A stretch of DNA of 26,437 nucleotides. Origin: Bacillota bacterium. Lineage in GTDB: Bacteria > Bacillota > Clostridia > Peptostreptococcales > Anaerovoracaceae. The stretch covers positions 1 through 26,437 of the forward strand of contig JAFWVZ010000051.1 of assembly GCA_017523605.1 (NCBI GenBank). Direction: 5' to 3'. The notes under the pieces are model-generated. The model searched no databases. It saw nothing but the letters and a program-made list of their open reading frames with translations, and was not told where the DNA came from. Below are positions 1-7,302 of the stretch, piece by piece. Made by a program: the position numbers and the translations under genes. The first letter of the stretch is position 1. Every line of letters starts with the position of its first letter.

Positions 1-1066
1 CTCTGATGGTAGCAACTACTACGGAGCAGTGCGGCTTGAGACCGGAGAGTCTGCACTTTACGTTCCAGAACTTCTCGAAGCCGATGTCAGCCGCGAATCC
101 GGACTCTGTTACGTGATAATCGAACAGCTTGAGAGCCAGTCTGTCGCCTATGATGGAGCTCTGTCCGATAGCGATGTTCGCGAACGGGCCGGCGTGCACG
201 AGGCAGGGCTGGTGCTCTACTGTGTAGCAGAGAGTCGGGTTGATGGTGTTGCGCATCCATGCGGTCATTGCGCCTGCGACCTCAAGGTCCTCAGCGGTGA
301 CCGGGTTGCCCTTCTTGTCGTATGCAAGAACGATCTTGCCGATACGGTCGCGAAGGTCGGGCAGATCTCTGGCAACAGCCAGGATAGCCATAAGCTCGGA
401 GGACACGGCGATGTTGGTGCGGGTGGTCATTCTGTAACCGTCCATCTTGCCTTCGCCGAGGCCTATCTCCATCTTACGCAGAGCCTGGCAGCAGAAGTCC
501 ATTACGAAGTTCCACTCGATGCGCTCCGGGTCGATGTCGAGTCTCTTGAGACCGATCTGGGCGAGACGCTCGTCGTCGTAGTTTCTCTCGTGCTGCATAC
601 GTGCGTTGAGAGCTACCATTCCGAGGTTGTGAGCGTTCATGATGTCGTTGATGTCGCCGGTGAGTCCGAGCGAGAACTCGGTCATCGGGATCAGCAGTGC
701 GTTTCCGCCGCCTGCAGCGGTACCCTTAACGTTCATGGTGGGGCCGCCGGAGGGCTGACGCAGGCATCCGCCTACATTCTTGCCGAGCTTGCCGAGGCCT
801 TCGATAAGACCAAGGCTAGTGGTGGATTTTCCTTCACCAAGCGGGGTCGGGGTAATAGCCGTAACTTCGATGAACTTTCCGTCCGGCTTATCCTTAAGAC
901 GCTCCATTATCTTGATGAAGTCCAGCTTAGGAGTTTTTCCGTAAGGGATTATCTCGTCCGGGAGAAGACCCATCTTCTCTCTGAACCAATCTACAGAAGG
1001 AAGCTCCTTTTCTGCTGCTTCAGCGATCTGCCAGTCTTTATACTGGGTAGGATCAAGTTTTGCCAT
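1..1066 (-). CDS. fhs: Formate-tetrahydrofolate ligase, 3' end cut by window edge
   Basis: This enzyme joins formate to tetrahydrofolate with ATP to give 10-formyl-THF in the cytoplasm, the entry step of the methyl branch of one-carbon metabolism. The visible 355 residues begin MAKLDPTQYKDWQIAEAAEK and include the P-loop TPTPLGEGKSTTSLGL (about residues 75-90), the block RQPSGGPTMNVKGTAAGGG and the block HAGPFANIAIGQSS, all diagnostic for the family. The wording around GDINDIMNAHNL resembles the Fhs subgroup of anaerobes rather than the commoner GDIHAI form. The ATG at 1066-1064 is preceded by AGGAGGT at good distance. About 200 C-terminal residues lie outside the window. It follows the corrinoid gene by 65 bp on the same strand. 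Isoleucine is almost always ATC, unlike most neighbours, which suggests high expression. Confidence 0.96.
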   Translation of the reverse strand, partial: MAKLDPTQYKDWQIAEAAEKELPSVDWFREKMGLLPDEIIPYGKTPKLDFIKIMERLKDKPDGKFIEVTAITPTPLGEGKSTTSLGLIEGLGKLGKNVGGCLRQPSGGPTMNVKGTAAGGGNALLIPMTEFSLGLTGDINDIMNAHNLGMVALNARMQHERNYDDERLAQIGLKRLDIDPERIEWNFVMDFCCQALRKMEIGLGEGKMDGYRMTTRTNIAVSSELMAILAVARDLPDLRDRIGKIVLAYDKKGNPVTAEDLEVAGAMTAWMRNTINPTLCYTVEHQPCLVHAGPFANIAIGQSSIIGDRLALKLFDYHVTESGFAADIGFEKFWNVKCRLSGLKPHCSVVVATIR

Positions 1067-1094
1067 TTGTGACCTCCTGAATAAACTATAATAG

Positions 1095-1120
1095 TCGGGC
1101 CGGCATGAAAGCCGGCCCGG
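1095..1120 (-). terminator. GC-rich stem-loop between corrinoid gene and fhs
   Basis: A perfect 9-bp stem (CGGGCCGGC at 1096-1104 with GCCGGCCCG at 1111-1119) closes a 6-base loop; a G:U pair adds one step. On the minus strand it is followed by GACTATTATAG rather than a clean T-run. It may therefore be an attenuator or an mRNA-stabilising or processing hairpin, not a full terminator. It sits just upstream of the fhs ribosome binding site. Confidence 0.5.
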
Positions 1121-1131
1121 TTACGGCGCAA

Positions 1132-1761
1132 TTAGAGAGTAGCAAGCTCCTTTGCCTTTGCAGCTGCGGAAGCAGCGTCGGTGGTATAAGCGTCAGCGCC
1201 GATCTCGTCAGCAAATGCCTGGGTGATGGGGGCTCCGCCTACCATTATCTTTACCTGGTCCTTGCATCCAGCGTCGATCAGGCACTTAACAGTATTTCTC
1301 ATGGACTCCATTGTGGTGGTGAGCAGAGCGGAAACGCCTACTACCTTGCAGTCCGGGTTAGCCTTAACAGCTTCTACGAACTTCTCTGCCGGTACGTCGA
1401 TGCCGAGGTCGATAACTTCGAATCCGGCAGCTTCGATCATGATAGCAACGAGGTTCTTGCCTATGTCGTGAAGGTCGCCTGCAACTGTTCCAATGATATA
1501 CTTTCCGTACTTACCAACAGCGTCTCCTGCGAGGAGCGGCTTGATGGTGGCAACACCGCGCTGCATTGTCTTGGCAGCAACGAGCATTTCCGGAACGTAG
1601 ATCTCGTTGTTCTGGAACTTGAGACCAACTTCGTCCATAGCAGCCATCATGGAATCGAGTATCTCATCGGGGGTAGCGCCGCCGTCGAGGGCTTCCTGAA
1701 CTGTGGGCTGGATAAGCTTAAGTCTTCCTGCAGATACTACATTCTTTACACTTTCGATCAT
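1132..1761 (-). CDS. Corrinoid (B12-binding) methyltransferase protein, MtbC/MtaC/MetH-cap type
   Basis: This 209-residue protein carries a methyl group on cobalamin between a substrate methyltransferase and a tetrahydrofolate- or other-acceptor methyltransferase. Residues 1-90 form the helical cap seen in methionine-synthase-type corrinoid proteins. The Rossmann part carries the full B12 signature: D96-x-H98-x-x-G101 (lower axial His98), S144-x-L146 and G175-G176. The ORF extends upstream to 1812, but ATG 1761 has AAGGAG at the right spacing and begins MIESVKNV as relatives do, so it was chosen. fhs follows on the same strand, and a PucR-type regulator is divergent. No methyltransferase is visible in the window, so the substrate (methylamine, methoxy-aromatic, betaine or other) cannot be told. 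Codon use is ATC-rich, as in a highly expressed gene. Confidence 0.93.
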   Translation of the reverse strand: MIESVKNVVSAGRLKLIQPTVQEALDGGATPDEILDSMMAAMDEVGLKFQNNEIYVPEMLVAAKTMQRGVATIKPLLAGDAVGKYGKYIIGTVAGDLHDIGKNLVAIMIEAAGFEVIDLGIDVPAEKFVEAVKANPDCKVVGVSALLTTTMESMRNTVKCLIDAGCKDQVKIMVGGAPITQAFADEIGADAYTTDAASAAAKAKELATL

Positions 1762-1866
1762 TTTGTTTCTCCTTCCTAAAAAACAAATACTATTTTCTAT
1801 ACCCTTCTGCACGCCGTCCGCTCGTCCACAGCATGGACCTGCAGCCGAATATAAACTTACCGTTTA

Positions 1867-1872
1867 ATTATA
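1867..1872 (-). promoter_or_regulatory. -10 box for the corrinoid-fhs operon
   Basis: The minus strand reads a consensus TATAAT here. The -35 is poor: ATGATT lies at 17-base spacing. Two related words, TTTTCAGTG and TTTTCACTT, sit just upstream and might bind an activator. The implied leader is about 100 bases long. Confidence 0.4.
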
Positions 1873-2010
1873 AGTGAAAAGGCACTGAAAATCATTGTAG
1901 GAAATAACAATAATAACGGATAGTATTCTCATTTCAAACAAGCGCCGGCAGGGTAACACCTGTCCTTTTTAGTGAAAAAACCATTGCGAGTTGTGCAATA
2001 TTTTACTAAA

Positions 2011-2028
2011 TTTGTAACTATTAACAAA
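2011..2028. promoter_or_regulatory. Palindromic operator candidate for the PucR-type regulator
   Basis: TTTGTAACTATTAACAAA pairs at 7 of 9 symmetric positions. It lies 60 bases before the regulator start, among further TTGT-type half-sites. That it binds the adjacent regulator is inferred from position only. Confidence 0.3.
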
Positions 2029-2087
2029 ATATGCTTGTAAATACACGTTTTTTCTAATATCTTTATATACAGCATAGAGGTGTTAAC

Positions 2088-3644
2088 ATGGAACTTACAC
2101 TAAACATACTTTTGGATGAATTGTCGGACTGTAATCCGCTCTGCTACATAAAAGATAAGTCCAGAGCATTTACAGGCGTACGTCTTATCAGCCCCAACCC
2201 GGAAAAGAATCCAAGCAACAAACTGATAGTATGTAAGCTGTCGCAGGCCCTTAAGGCAAAAGGCTTGGGCCACGAGTACTCTGTCGCGGCAGTTATCGAC
2301 TCCCCTCTTCCGAGGGATTCCGCCATTCTTCAGAACATGGTCCTGTTCGACACGGACTTAAGGCCCGAACTGTTCTTCATAAGGGTCCAGAGCATCTTCG
2401 AAAAATACTCCGACTGGTGCTTCGATATGGACCAGTGCCTTATAAAGCACCGTTCCATACAGGACATTCTTACGCTGTCCGAAAAAGTCATAGGGAACTA
2501 CATAACGATCTCGGATTCGGCGTTCTCGCTGGTGGCATACACCCAAAATCTTAAGTGCGACGATGACATTACCAGAAGACTGGTGGAAAAAGGATATCAC
2601 GACCAGGAGACCATAAACATTTTCAATAAGGCTAAGCTTATGAACTTCTGGAAAGACGCGGACGACATCTACGTCAGGGACACCGGTCTGATAACGTCAG
2701 TACCGATGATGAGCAAGGTCATCCACTACAACAATTCCTACTACGCGCACGTTGTCATGCTGTGTACAAAAAGGCTGCCCAGCGAAGGTCTTAAGGATCT
2801 CTTCCGCATATTGATAGATCATCTTATGACCTGCTTTGAACGCCAGTGGATAGAAAACAACCAGATGCCGCACGTCTACGACAGTCTGCTTCTGGATCTT
2901 CTGGAATCCTCTGATCTGAGCCCGGAGACCGTGGCTGCGAGAGCAAGGAACTCCGGACTGTCCGTAAAAGGAAACTACGTGCTTGCAAGAGTATCCGCAA
3001 ACGACAGCGCAGGCATAATGCTCCAGAGGCTGTGCAACGAACTGTCCACACGCATAACCCAGTCCAGAGTTACTCTGAGCAGCGAGATACTTATAGCGCT
3101 CATACCCTACAGCACACAGAAACCGTTCTCACAGCTGGAAGACGTGCTCCAGGAGATCATGGAAAGATACAACGCCGAATGCGGTCTGAGCGACCCGTTC
3201 AGCAGCCTGATGGAGATAAAGACCGCAGGCGCCCAGGCCCTTATAGCTCTGAACGCGCCGCAGACCGGGACCGCGATCGCGTCCGCAAGTTCCAGAAGAA
3301 AGGACATTACAAGAGTAAACACCTTCTCGCGCTGCTATCCAGGATACGCTTTGCTTCAGACCGATGCGGATTCTTCGGTGATAAAATACTCCGCCGCCTA
3401 CAGGGCTTTGGACAAGCTCTGCGAGAACGACCAGAAGCGCGGCACCAACAACTTCGAGCTGCTTTACGCCTACCTGATAAACGAAAGGAAAGCGTCGGAG
3501 ACCGCCCAGATAATGCACATGCACAGAAACAACGTAATTTACAGGATAACCAAGATCTGCGAAATGATAGACTCTGACCTGTCCGACCCGGACGTAAGGA
3601 TGAGACTTCTGCTCTGCTACGAGATCTATAAAAAGAAAGACTGA
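2088..3644 (+). CDS. PucR/CdaR-family transcriptional regulator
   Basis: This 518-residue cytoplasmic protein ends in the PucR-type helix-turn-helix (about residues 456-515), with the typical run from FELLYAYL through HRNNVIYRITKI to a C-terminal helix rich in Leu. Such regulators usually have this long leader helix, a recognition helix that starts with HxNT or HRNN, and an N-terminal sensor region. Residues 1-290 look like a sensor but match no domain I can name; the middle (about 290-400) could be the GGDEF-like region found in CdaR proteins. ATG 2088 has AGAGGTG six bases upstream. It is divergent from the corrinoid-fhs operon and heads an operon with nat and the serine deaminase (20-bp gaps). 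Control of either side is inferred from position; the effector is unknown. Confidence 0.85.
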   Translation: MELTLNILLDELSDCNPLCYIKDKSRAFTGVRLISPNPEKNPSNKLIVCKLSQALKAKGLGHEYSVAAVIDSPLPRDSAILQNMVLFDTDLRPELFFIRVQSIFEKYSDWCFDMDQCLIKHRSIQDILTLSEKVIGNYITISDSAFSLVAYTQNLKCDDDITRRLVEKGYHDQETINIFNKAKLMNFWKDADDIYVRDTGLITSVPMMSKVIHYNNSYYAHVVMLCTKRLPSEGLKDLFRILIDHLMTCFERQWIENNQMPHVYDSLLLDLLESSDLSPETVAARARNSGLSVKGNYVLARVSANDSAGIMLQRLCNELSTRITQSRVTLSSEILIALIPYSTQKPFSQLEDVLQEIMERYNAECGLSDPFSSLMEIKTAGAQALIALNAPQTGTAIASASSRRKDITRVNTFSRCYPGYALLQTDADSSVIKYSAAYRALDKLCENDQKRGTNNFELLYAYLINERKASETAQIMHMHRNNVIYRITKICEMIDSDLSDPDVRMRLLLCYEIYKKKD

Positions 3645-3664
3645 TCACCAGGAAAGGAATCGAA

Positions 3665-4474
3665 ATGTACGAAGACTATTACGTAAATATCCCGGACACC
3701 GACGCGTTCTTAAGACGCATACACCTTGATCCCGCAGAGATAAAGCCGGACAAGGAGAGCCTTAACAAGATCCTATACAACCACCACAGATACGTTCCTT
3801 TCGACAATCTGGACGTGTGGGCAAAAGAAGCTGAGCCTTCCCTTTCCGTTCCGGATCTTTTCGATAAGATAGTCATGAGACACCGCGGCGGATACTGCTT
3901 CGAGATGAACGGACATCTTGAAGCGGCTCTTCGCTCGCTTGGTTTTGAATGCTACAGCGTGCAGATACGCATCACAAAAGGACGCGACTTCCTGCCTCCC
4001 TGCAGGCACCGCGCCGTTGTAACGGTAATAGACGGAAAGAAACATTTCTGCGACGTAGGGCTTGGATTCATTTTCTTCCCGGAGGCCGCAGAATTCAACG
4101 CGGGCTACACCAGATTCGGATATAAGGCAGTATGCGAAGACGGACTATGCAGAGTCATGGTAAAGAAACCGGACGGAGAAGAAGAGATACTCAGGTTCGA
4201 GGATGAGCCGTCGATCCCGATCGATTTCATTAATCCGAACATAGCCTGCTCTCTGGACCCGAAGTCCTCCTTCCGGACCAGACTGTCTCTGGTTATAATG
4301 ACGCCGGAAGAGAACCGGAAGAACATAGTAAGCGACGGCACCGTCCACGAAGCGAAAACTTCCGTGATAACTCTTAAGGATCCCAGCGGAAAACTGCTGG
4401 AAGAACACACCATAGACAACAAGACCGAACTCGCAAAGGTTCTTCTGGAAGAGTTCGGAGTGGAATACAAATAA
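3665..4474 (+). CDS. nat: Arylamine N-acetyltransferase
   Basis: This enzyme transfers an acetyl group from acetyl-CoA (or another acyl-CoA) to arylamines, hydrazines or related amines through an acyl-cysteine intermediate. The cysteine-protease-like triad is visible: Cys78 in RGGYCFEMN, His115 in CRHRAVVTV and Asp130 in FCDVGLGF. Its 269 residues match the family length of about 270-280. ATG 3665 is preceded by AGGAAAGGA. It starts 20 bp after the regulator and ends 20 bp before the serine deaminase, so all three are probably co-transcribed. The physiological substrate is not evident; the linked one-carbon and serine genes do not point to a xenobiotic. Confidence 0.92.
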   Translation: MYEDYYVNIPDTDAFLRRIHLDPAEIKPDKESLNKILYNHHRYVPFDNLDVWAKEAEPSLSVPDLFDKIVMRHRGGYCFEMNGHLEAALRSLGFECYSVQIRITKGRDFLPPCRHRAVVTVIDGKKHFCDVGLGFIFFPEAAEFNAGYTRFGYKAVCEDGLCRVMVKKPDGEEEILRFEDEPSIPIDFINPNIACSLDPKSSFRTRLSLVIMTPEENRKNIVSDGTVHEAKTSVITLKDPSGKLLEEHTIDNKTELAKVLLEEFGVEYK

Positions 4475-4494
4475 GTCAAAGCCGTTAGTACTGA

Positions 4495-5712
4495 ATGAAG
4501 AGCCTTACACATTTATACAGAATAGGAAAAGGACCGTCCAGCTCGCACAGCATGGGCCCGGAACGCGCGGCACACCTCCTGAAGGGACTTTTTCCGCAGG
4601 CGGACGCTTTTAAAGTCACGCTCTACGAGTCGCTTGCCAAGACAGGCCGCGGCCACATGACAGACAAGGTACTGGAGGAAAGCTTTGCGCCCCTTCCGGT
4701 AGAGATAGTTTTCGACACGAAGACCGAAGAAGGCCTGGAGCACCCCAACGGAATGGACATAAGCCCGCTTAAGGACGGGAAGATCCTGGATACCAAGCGG
4801 GTCTACAGCATAGGCGGAGGAGCCATAAGGCTTGCCGACAGCACCTATGTGGAGCCTCCCGATGTCTATCCGCACAACAGCTTCAACGAGATATCACACT
4901 ACTGCGCCCAGAAGAGCTTGCGCATATGGCAGTACGCGGAGGAAATGGAAGGCCCGCAGCTGTGGGACTACATGGCCAAGGTCTGGGACGCCATGAAGAA
5001 CGCCATACGGGATGGCCTGGCAGCAAGGGGAACTCTGCCCGGAGGACTTGAAGTCCAAAGGAAAGCAGGATATCTCTTCGGCCAGTTCTCCCCTTCCGAA
5101 ACTCCGGAGACAAGGGAGAACCGCATCGTCTGCGCCTACGCATTCGCGGCGGCGGAACAGAACGCGGGAGCAGGAACTGTGGTAACGGCCCCCACCTGCG
5201 GAGCCAGCGGCGTAGTGCCGGCAGTGCTCTACTACAACCAGCTGAAGCTGGGCATCTCCGACGAGCAGATCGAAAAAGCCCTTGCTACCGCCGGGGTGAT
5301 CGGCAACATCATAAAGACCAATGCATCCATATCCGGCGCGGAATGCGGATGCCAGGCGGAGATAGGAACGGCATGCTGCATGGCAGCGGCGGGGCTGGCG
5401 GAGCTTCTGGGAATGAGCATGGACCAGATAGAGTACGCGGCCGAGATAAGCATGGAACACATGCTGGGACTGACATGCGATCCTGTCGGCGGACTGGTGC
5501 AGATACCATGCATAGAGCGCAACGCCGTAGCAGCAATGAGAGCAATAAATGCAGTTTCCCTTGCGCATTTCCTTACAAACTCCAGGAAGATATCCTTCGA
5601 CACCATCGTAAAGACCATGTACGAGACCGGAAAGGACCTCGGGAGGAGCTACAGGGAGACCGCTGAAGGCGGACTCGCCAAGTACTACAGCGCTCACACC
5701 GGAGCGCTGTAG
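4495..5712 (+). CDS. sdaA: L-serine ammonia-lyase, single-chain [4Fe-4S] type
   Basis: This enzyme deaminates L-serine to pyruvate and ammonia using an oxygen-sensitive [4Fe-4S] cluster. The N-terminal beta domain begins with the signature GKGPSSSHSMGPERA; the alpha domain carries APTCGASG, ISGAECGCQAEIGTACC and GLTCDPVGGLVQIPC. Cys286, Cys328 and Cys339 have the 42- and 11-residue spacing of the known cluster ligands. At 405 residues it is about 50 shorter than the E. coli enzymes, mostly in the beta domain, but it contains both domains in one chain. ATG 4495 fits the family N terminus, but no clear ribosome binding site precedes it, so translation may be coupled to nat (20 bp upstream). A strong terminator follows. 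Pyruvate and one-carbon units from serine would link to the neighbouring fhs module. Confidence 0.95.
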   Translation: MKSLTHLYRIGKGPSSSHSMGPERAAHLLKGLFPQADAFKVTLYESLAKTGRGHMTDKVLEESFAPLPVEIVFDTKTEEGLEHPNGMDISPLKDGKILDTKRVYSIGGGAIRLADSTYVEPPDVYPHNSFNEISHYCAQKSLRIWQYAEEMEGPQLWDYMAKVWDAMKNAIRDGLAARGTLPGGLEVQRKAGYLFGQFSPSETPETRENRIVCAYAFAAAEQNAGAGTVVTAPTCGASGVVPAVLYYNQLKLGISDEQIEKALATAGVIGNIIKTNASISGAECGCQAEIGTACCMAAAGLAELLGMSMDQIEYAAEISMEHMLGLTCDPVGGLVQIPCIERNAVAAMRAINAVSLAHFLTNSRKISFDTIVKTMYETGKDLGRSYRETAEGGLAKYYSAHTGAL

Positions 5713-5765
5713 CAGACTGCAAAAGATCAACGGATAAAAGTTAAGGACAAACACCGGAAAACAAT

Positions 5766-5797
5766 AAAAGACCGGGGCATATGCTCCGGTCTTCTTT
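5766..5797. terminator. Bidirectional intrinsic terminator
   Basis: An 11-bp hairpin (5768-5778 with 5783-5793, one G:T pair, ATAT loop) ends in TTCTTT on the plus strand and in TTTTATTGTTTT on the minus strand. It lies between the convergent serine deaminase and MBL-fold genes and can serve both. Confidence 0.85.
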
Positions 5798-5818
5798 ATG
5801 CGCTTGTGTTTACGTAAT

Positions 5819-6403
5819 TTATATTTCGTACGATTCCTTATATTCCAACGGAACTACTTTAATATCCTTGCCTTTGCACAGATCCAGGAAATCCGAAAGC
5901 TCCGCAATGGGCCGTAATCCCTGAGTCCCTTTTCTGTAGTGCATAGGAATGGCAGCGGCAGGCTTGGTGCGCTCTATAAGCTGCAGCGCCGCAGGAGCAT
6001 CTATGGTAAAGAAGCCGCCTACCGGTACCAGTGCCGCGTCCGCGTTCTTAAACAGCTCCTCTGCCCTTTCCGTTAGCGGGCAGCCCAGATCGCCGTAGTG
6101 CACTACGGTCTTTCCCTCGGCTTTAAACAGGCGGATGAAGGTGAAGCCCCTCTTTGCACCGTTCGCGTCGTCGTGAGGAAGTTCCAGCTCAGTTACCTCG
6201 AAAGGACTGGGGCGTTTTGCGGGTACTATCTCCACAGCGTCCGTATACGCATGGTCCATGTGTCCGTGCGAACAGTAGACCTTGTTTGCGGACAGCTTAA
6301 GATCCCCGTATCCGGGCACGCCGCTGTCGTACGGATCCAGGGCTATTACATAGCCGTCCGACTCCAGTGTAAAGCAGGAATGTCCGTAATAAGTGATCTT
6401 CAT
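5819..6403 (-). CDS. MBL-fold metal-dependent hydrolase, UlaG-like
   Basis: This 194-residue cytoplasmic protein has the metallo-beta-lactamase metal site: H46-x-H48-x-D50-H51 (SHGHMDH), a later HYGDLG and a terminal PMHYRKG histidine. The N terminus MKITYYGHSCF is typical of the compact UlaG / YtkL-like group, often annotated as Zn-dependent hydrolases of unknown substrate. The ATG at 6403 lies 3 bp after the stop of a tiny lipoprotein gene, and its AGGT lies across that stop, which suggests translational coupling. The shared terminator at 5766-5797 ends it. The reaction cannot be inferred from the sequence. Confidence 0.88.
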   Translation of the reverse strand: MKITYYGHSCFTLESDGYVIALDPYDSGVPGYGDLKLSANKVYCSHGHMDHAYTDAVEIVPAKRPSPFEVTELELPHDDANGAKRGFTFIRLFKAEGKTVVHYGDLGCPLTERAEELFKNADAALVPVGGFFTIDAPAALQLIERTKPAAAIPMHYRKGTQGLRPIAELSDFLDLCKGKDIKVVPLEYKESYEI

Positions 6404-6406
6404 GAC

Positions 6407-6553
6407 CTAGAATCCGCTGTGGATGCTGGTGCCTCTCTTGCTGTCCGGGTTGCGGTTGACAACGGAGGCCGCGGAATTTCCGCATGCGGCCAGGCAGGTA
6501 AGAGCCAGAGCTACGGCCAGAACGGCAGCGATAAGTCTTTTGGTGAGAGTCAT
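6407..6553 (-). CDS. Small lipoprotein, 48 residues
   Basis: The predicted protein begins MTLTKRLIAAVLAVALAL and has a lipobox LAAC with the modified cysteine at residue 24, so the mature lipopeptide is only about 25 residues (start CGNSAASVV, end TSIHSGF). ATG 6553 is preceded by AGGAAAGGGG, and a TATAAT lies about 55 bases upstream. It ends 3 bp before the MBL-fold gene. The short tail shows no domain. It could be a membrane-anchored small protein, a signal-peptide-derived peptide, or the remnant of a longer lipoprotein. A functioning promoter, ribosome binding site and signal peptide argue that it is real. Confidence 0.65.
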   Translation of the reverse strand: MTLTKRLIAAVLAVALALTCLAACGNSAASVVNRNPDSKRGTSIHSGF

Positions 6554-6603
6554 TTTGTTCAGTCCCCTTTCCTAAAACACGGGATAACCTAACTTACGGT
6601 CTT

Positions 6604-6609
6604 ATTATA
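6604..6609 (-). promoter_or_regulatory. -10 box for lipoprotein-MBL pair
   Basis: The minus strand has TATAAT here, but only a weak TATGTA at the -35 position (17-base spacing). The expected start is about 40-45 bases before the lipoprotein ATG, which suits its ribosome binding site. Confidence 0.4.
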
Positions 6610-6654
6610 ATCGTTTTTCCGCAAAGTACATATAGATTCTGTGAAGAATTGATA

Positions 6655-6670
6655 AAAACGCGGTCGTTTT
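6655..6670. terminator. Short AT/GC hairpin after YgjP-like gene
   Basis: AAAACG (6655-6660) pairs with CGTTTT (6665-6670) around a four-base loop, six bases after the ygjP-like stop. The stem is short and the T's are part of the stem, so termination would be weak. Confidence 0.3.
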
Positions 6671-6675
6671 GCGCC

Positions 6676-7239
6676 TCAGCGCGGAACCATGGACTGTAGC
6701 ACCGGTCCGTTCTTCTTCAGCCACGCGTTGTGTTTTTTGTATTCCGGGAATATGCGCAGGACCTCCGCGTAGAAGCGGCCGGAATGGTTCATCTCAAGCA
6801 AGTGGCACACCTCGTGTGCGCATACGGAATCCAGGACCTCTTTAGGAGCAAGCATAAGGAGGCAGTTCATGCTTATGTCGCCCTTGGCGGTGCAGCTGCC
6901 CCAGCGGGTCTTCTGACATCTTATCGACACGCTCCTTACCCTTCCGGATACGCCTGCCAGCCTTGCGAAATGCTCTATCCTGCCCGGTATGTACTGCTTT
7001 GCGAGCTTTTTAAGACGGCTGAACTGCTCCGGAGTCATGACTTTTATGTCTCCGGCTGAAGCTCTGGCCTTAGCCTGCTTTGCAAGCTGCTTTCTTGCCC
7101 AGTCCTCGTGGGACAGGACGAAAAGGTCTATCTCGAATTTTGGCACAAGATAAGGCGCCCGGACTTCTACCGTGCCGTCCGGCTTTACCTGCATCCCTAT
7201 GGTCTTTCTAGAGCTTCTTATAAGTCTGTATTCTATCAT
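6676..7239 (-). CDS. YgjP-like (DUF45 / WLM family) zinc metallopeptidase
   Basis: This 187-residue protein has the family core: the beta-rich N terminus MIEYRLIRSSRKTIGMQV, the block RCQKTRWGSCTAKGDI, and a gluzincin-type active site H142-E143-V144-C145-H146 with a third His at 152 (NHSGRFY). The family is predicted to be a zinc-dependent protease; its targets are not established. The ATG at 7239 follows AAGGGA at a rather long distance. It lies 63 bp behind pepT on the same strand, as the last member of the long rarA-led run. No signal peptide is seen, so it is cytoplasmic. Confidence 0.88.
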   Translation of the reverse strand: MIEYRLIRSSRKTIGMQVKPDGTVEVRAPYLVPKFEIDLFVLSHEDWARKQLAKQAKARASAGDIKVMTPEQFSRLKKLAKQYIPGRIEHFARLAGVSGRVRSVSIRCQKTRWGSCTAKGDISMNCLLMLAPKEVLDSVCAHEVCHLLEMNHSGRFYAEVLRIFPEYKKHNAWLKKNGPVLQSMVPR

Positions 7240-7302
7240 TTGCCGGAAATGATCCCTTAAGCCCCGGATCCGCCCGGAACTTTACCGTTTGGCGCTTCCG
7301 CG

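Larger units (their letters stand above)
1762..2087. other. Divergent intergenic region, corrinoid gene / PucR-type regulator
   Basis: These 326 AT-rich bases hold no convincing gene. They contain the minus-strand TATAAT at 1872-1867, the GAGGTG ribosome binding site of the plus-strand regulator just before 2088, and an imperfect 18-bp palindrome at 2011-2028 (TTTGT...ACAAA, 7 of 9 positions pairing) between the two genes. TTGT half-sites recur nearby (1991, 2012, 2036), so this is the likely binding region of the divergent regulator. No riboswitch-like structure was recognised. Confidence 0.5.

Noticed and set aside
29..1072. Long plus-strand open frame of 347 codons over fhs
   Set aside because: It is the mirror of the fhs coding frame; the minus-strand protein matches formate-tetrahydrofolate ligase over its full visible length and has a ribosome binding site.
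1762..1812. Upstream start of the corrinoid protein at base 1812
   Set aside because: The extra 17 residues do not belong to the family, and ATG 1761 has a strong ribosome binding site.
4894..5754. Minus-strand open frame of 286 codons over the serine deaminase
   Set aside because: It is antisense to a complete, well-recognised enzyme and has no family signature.
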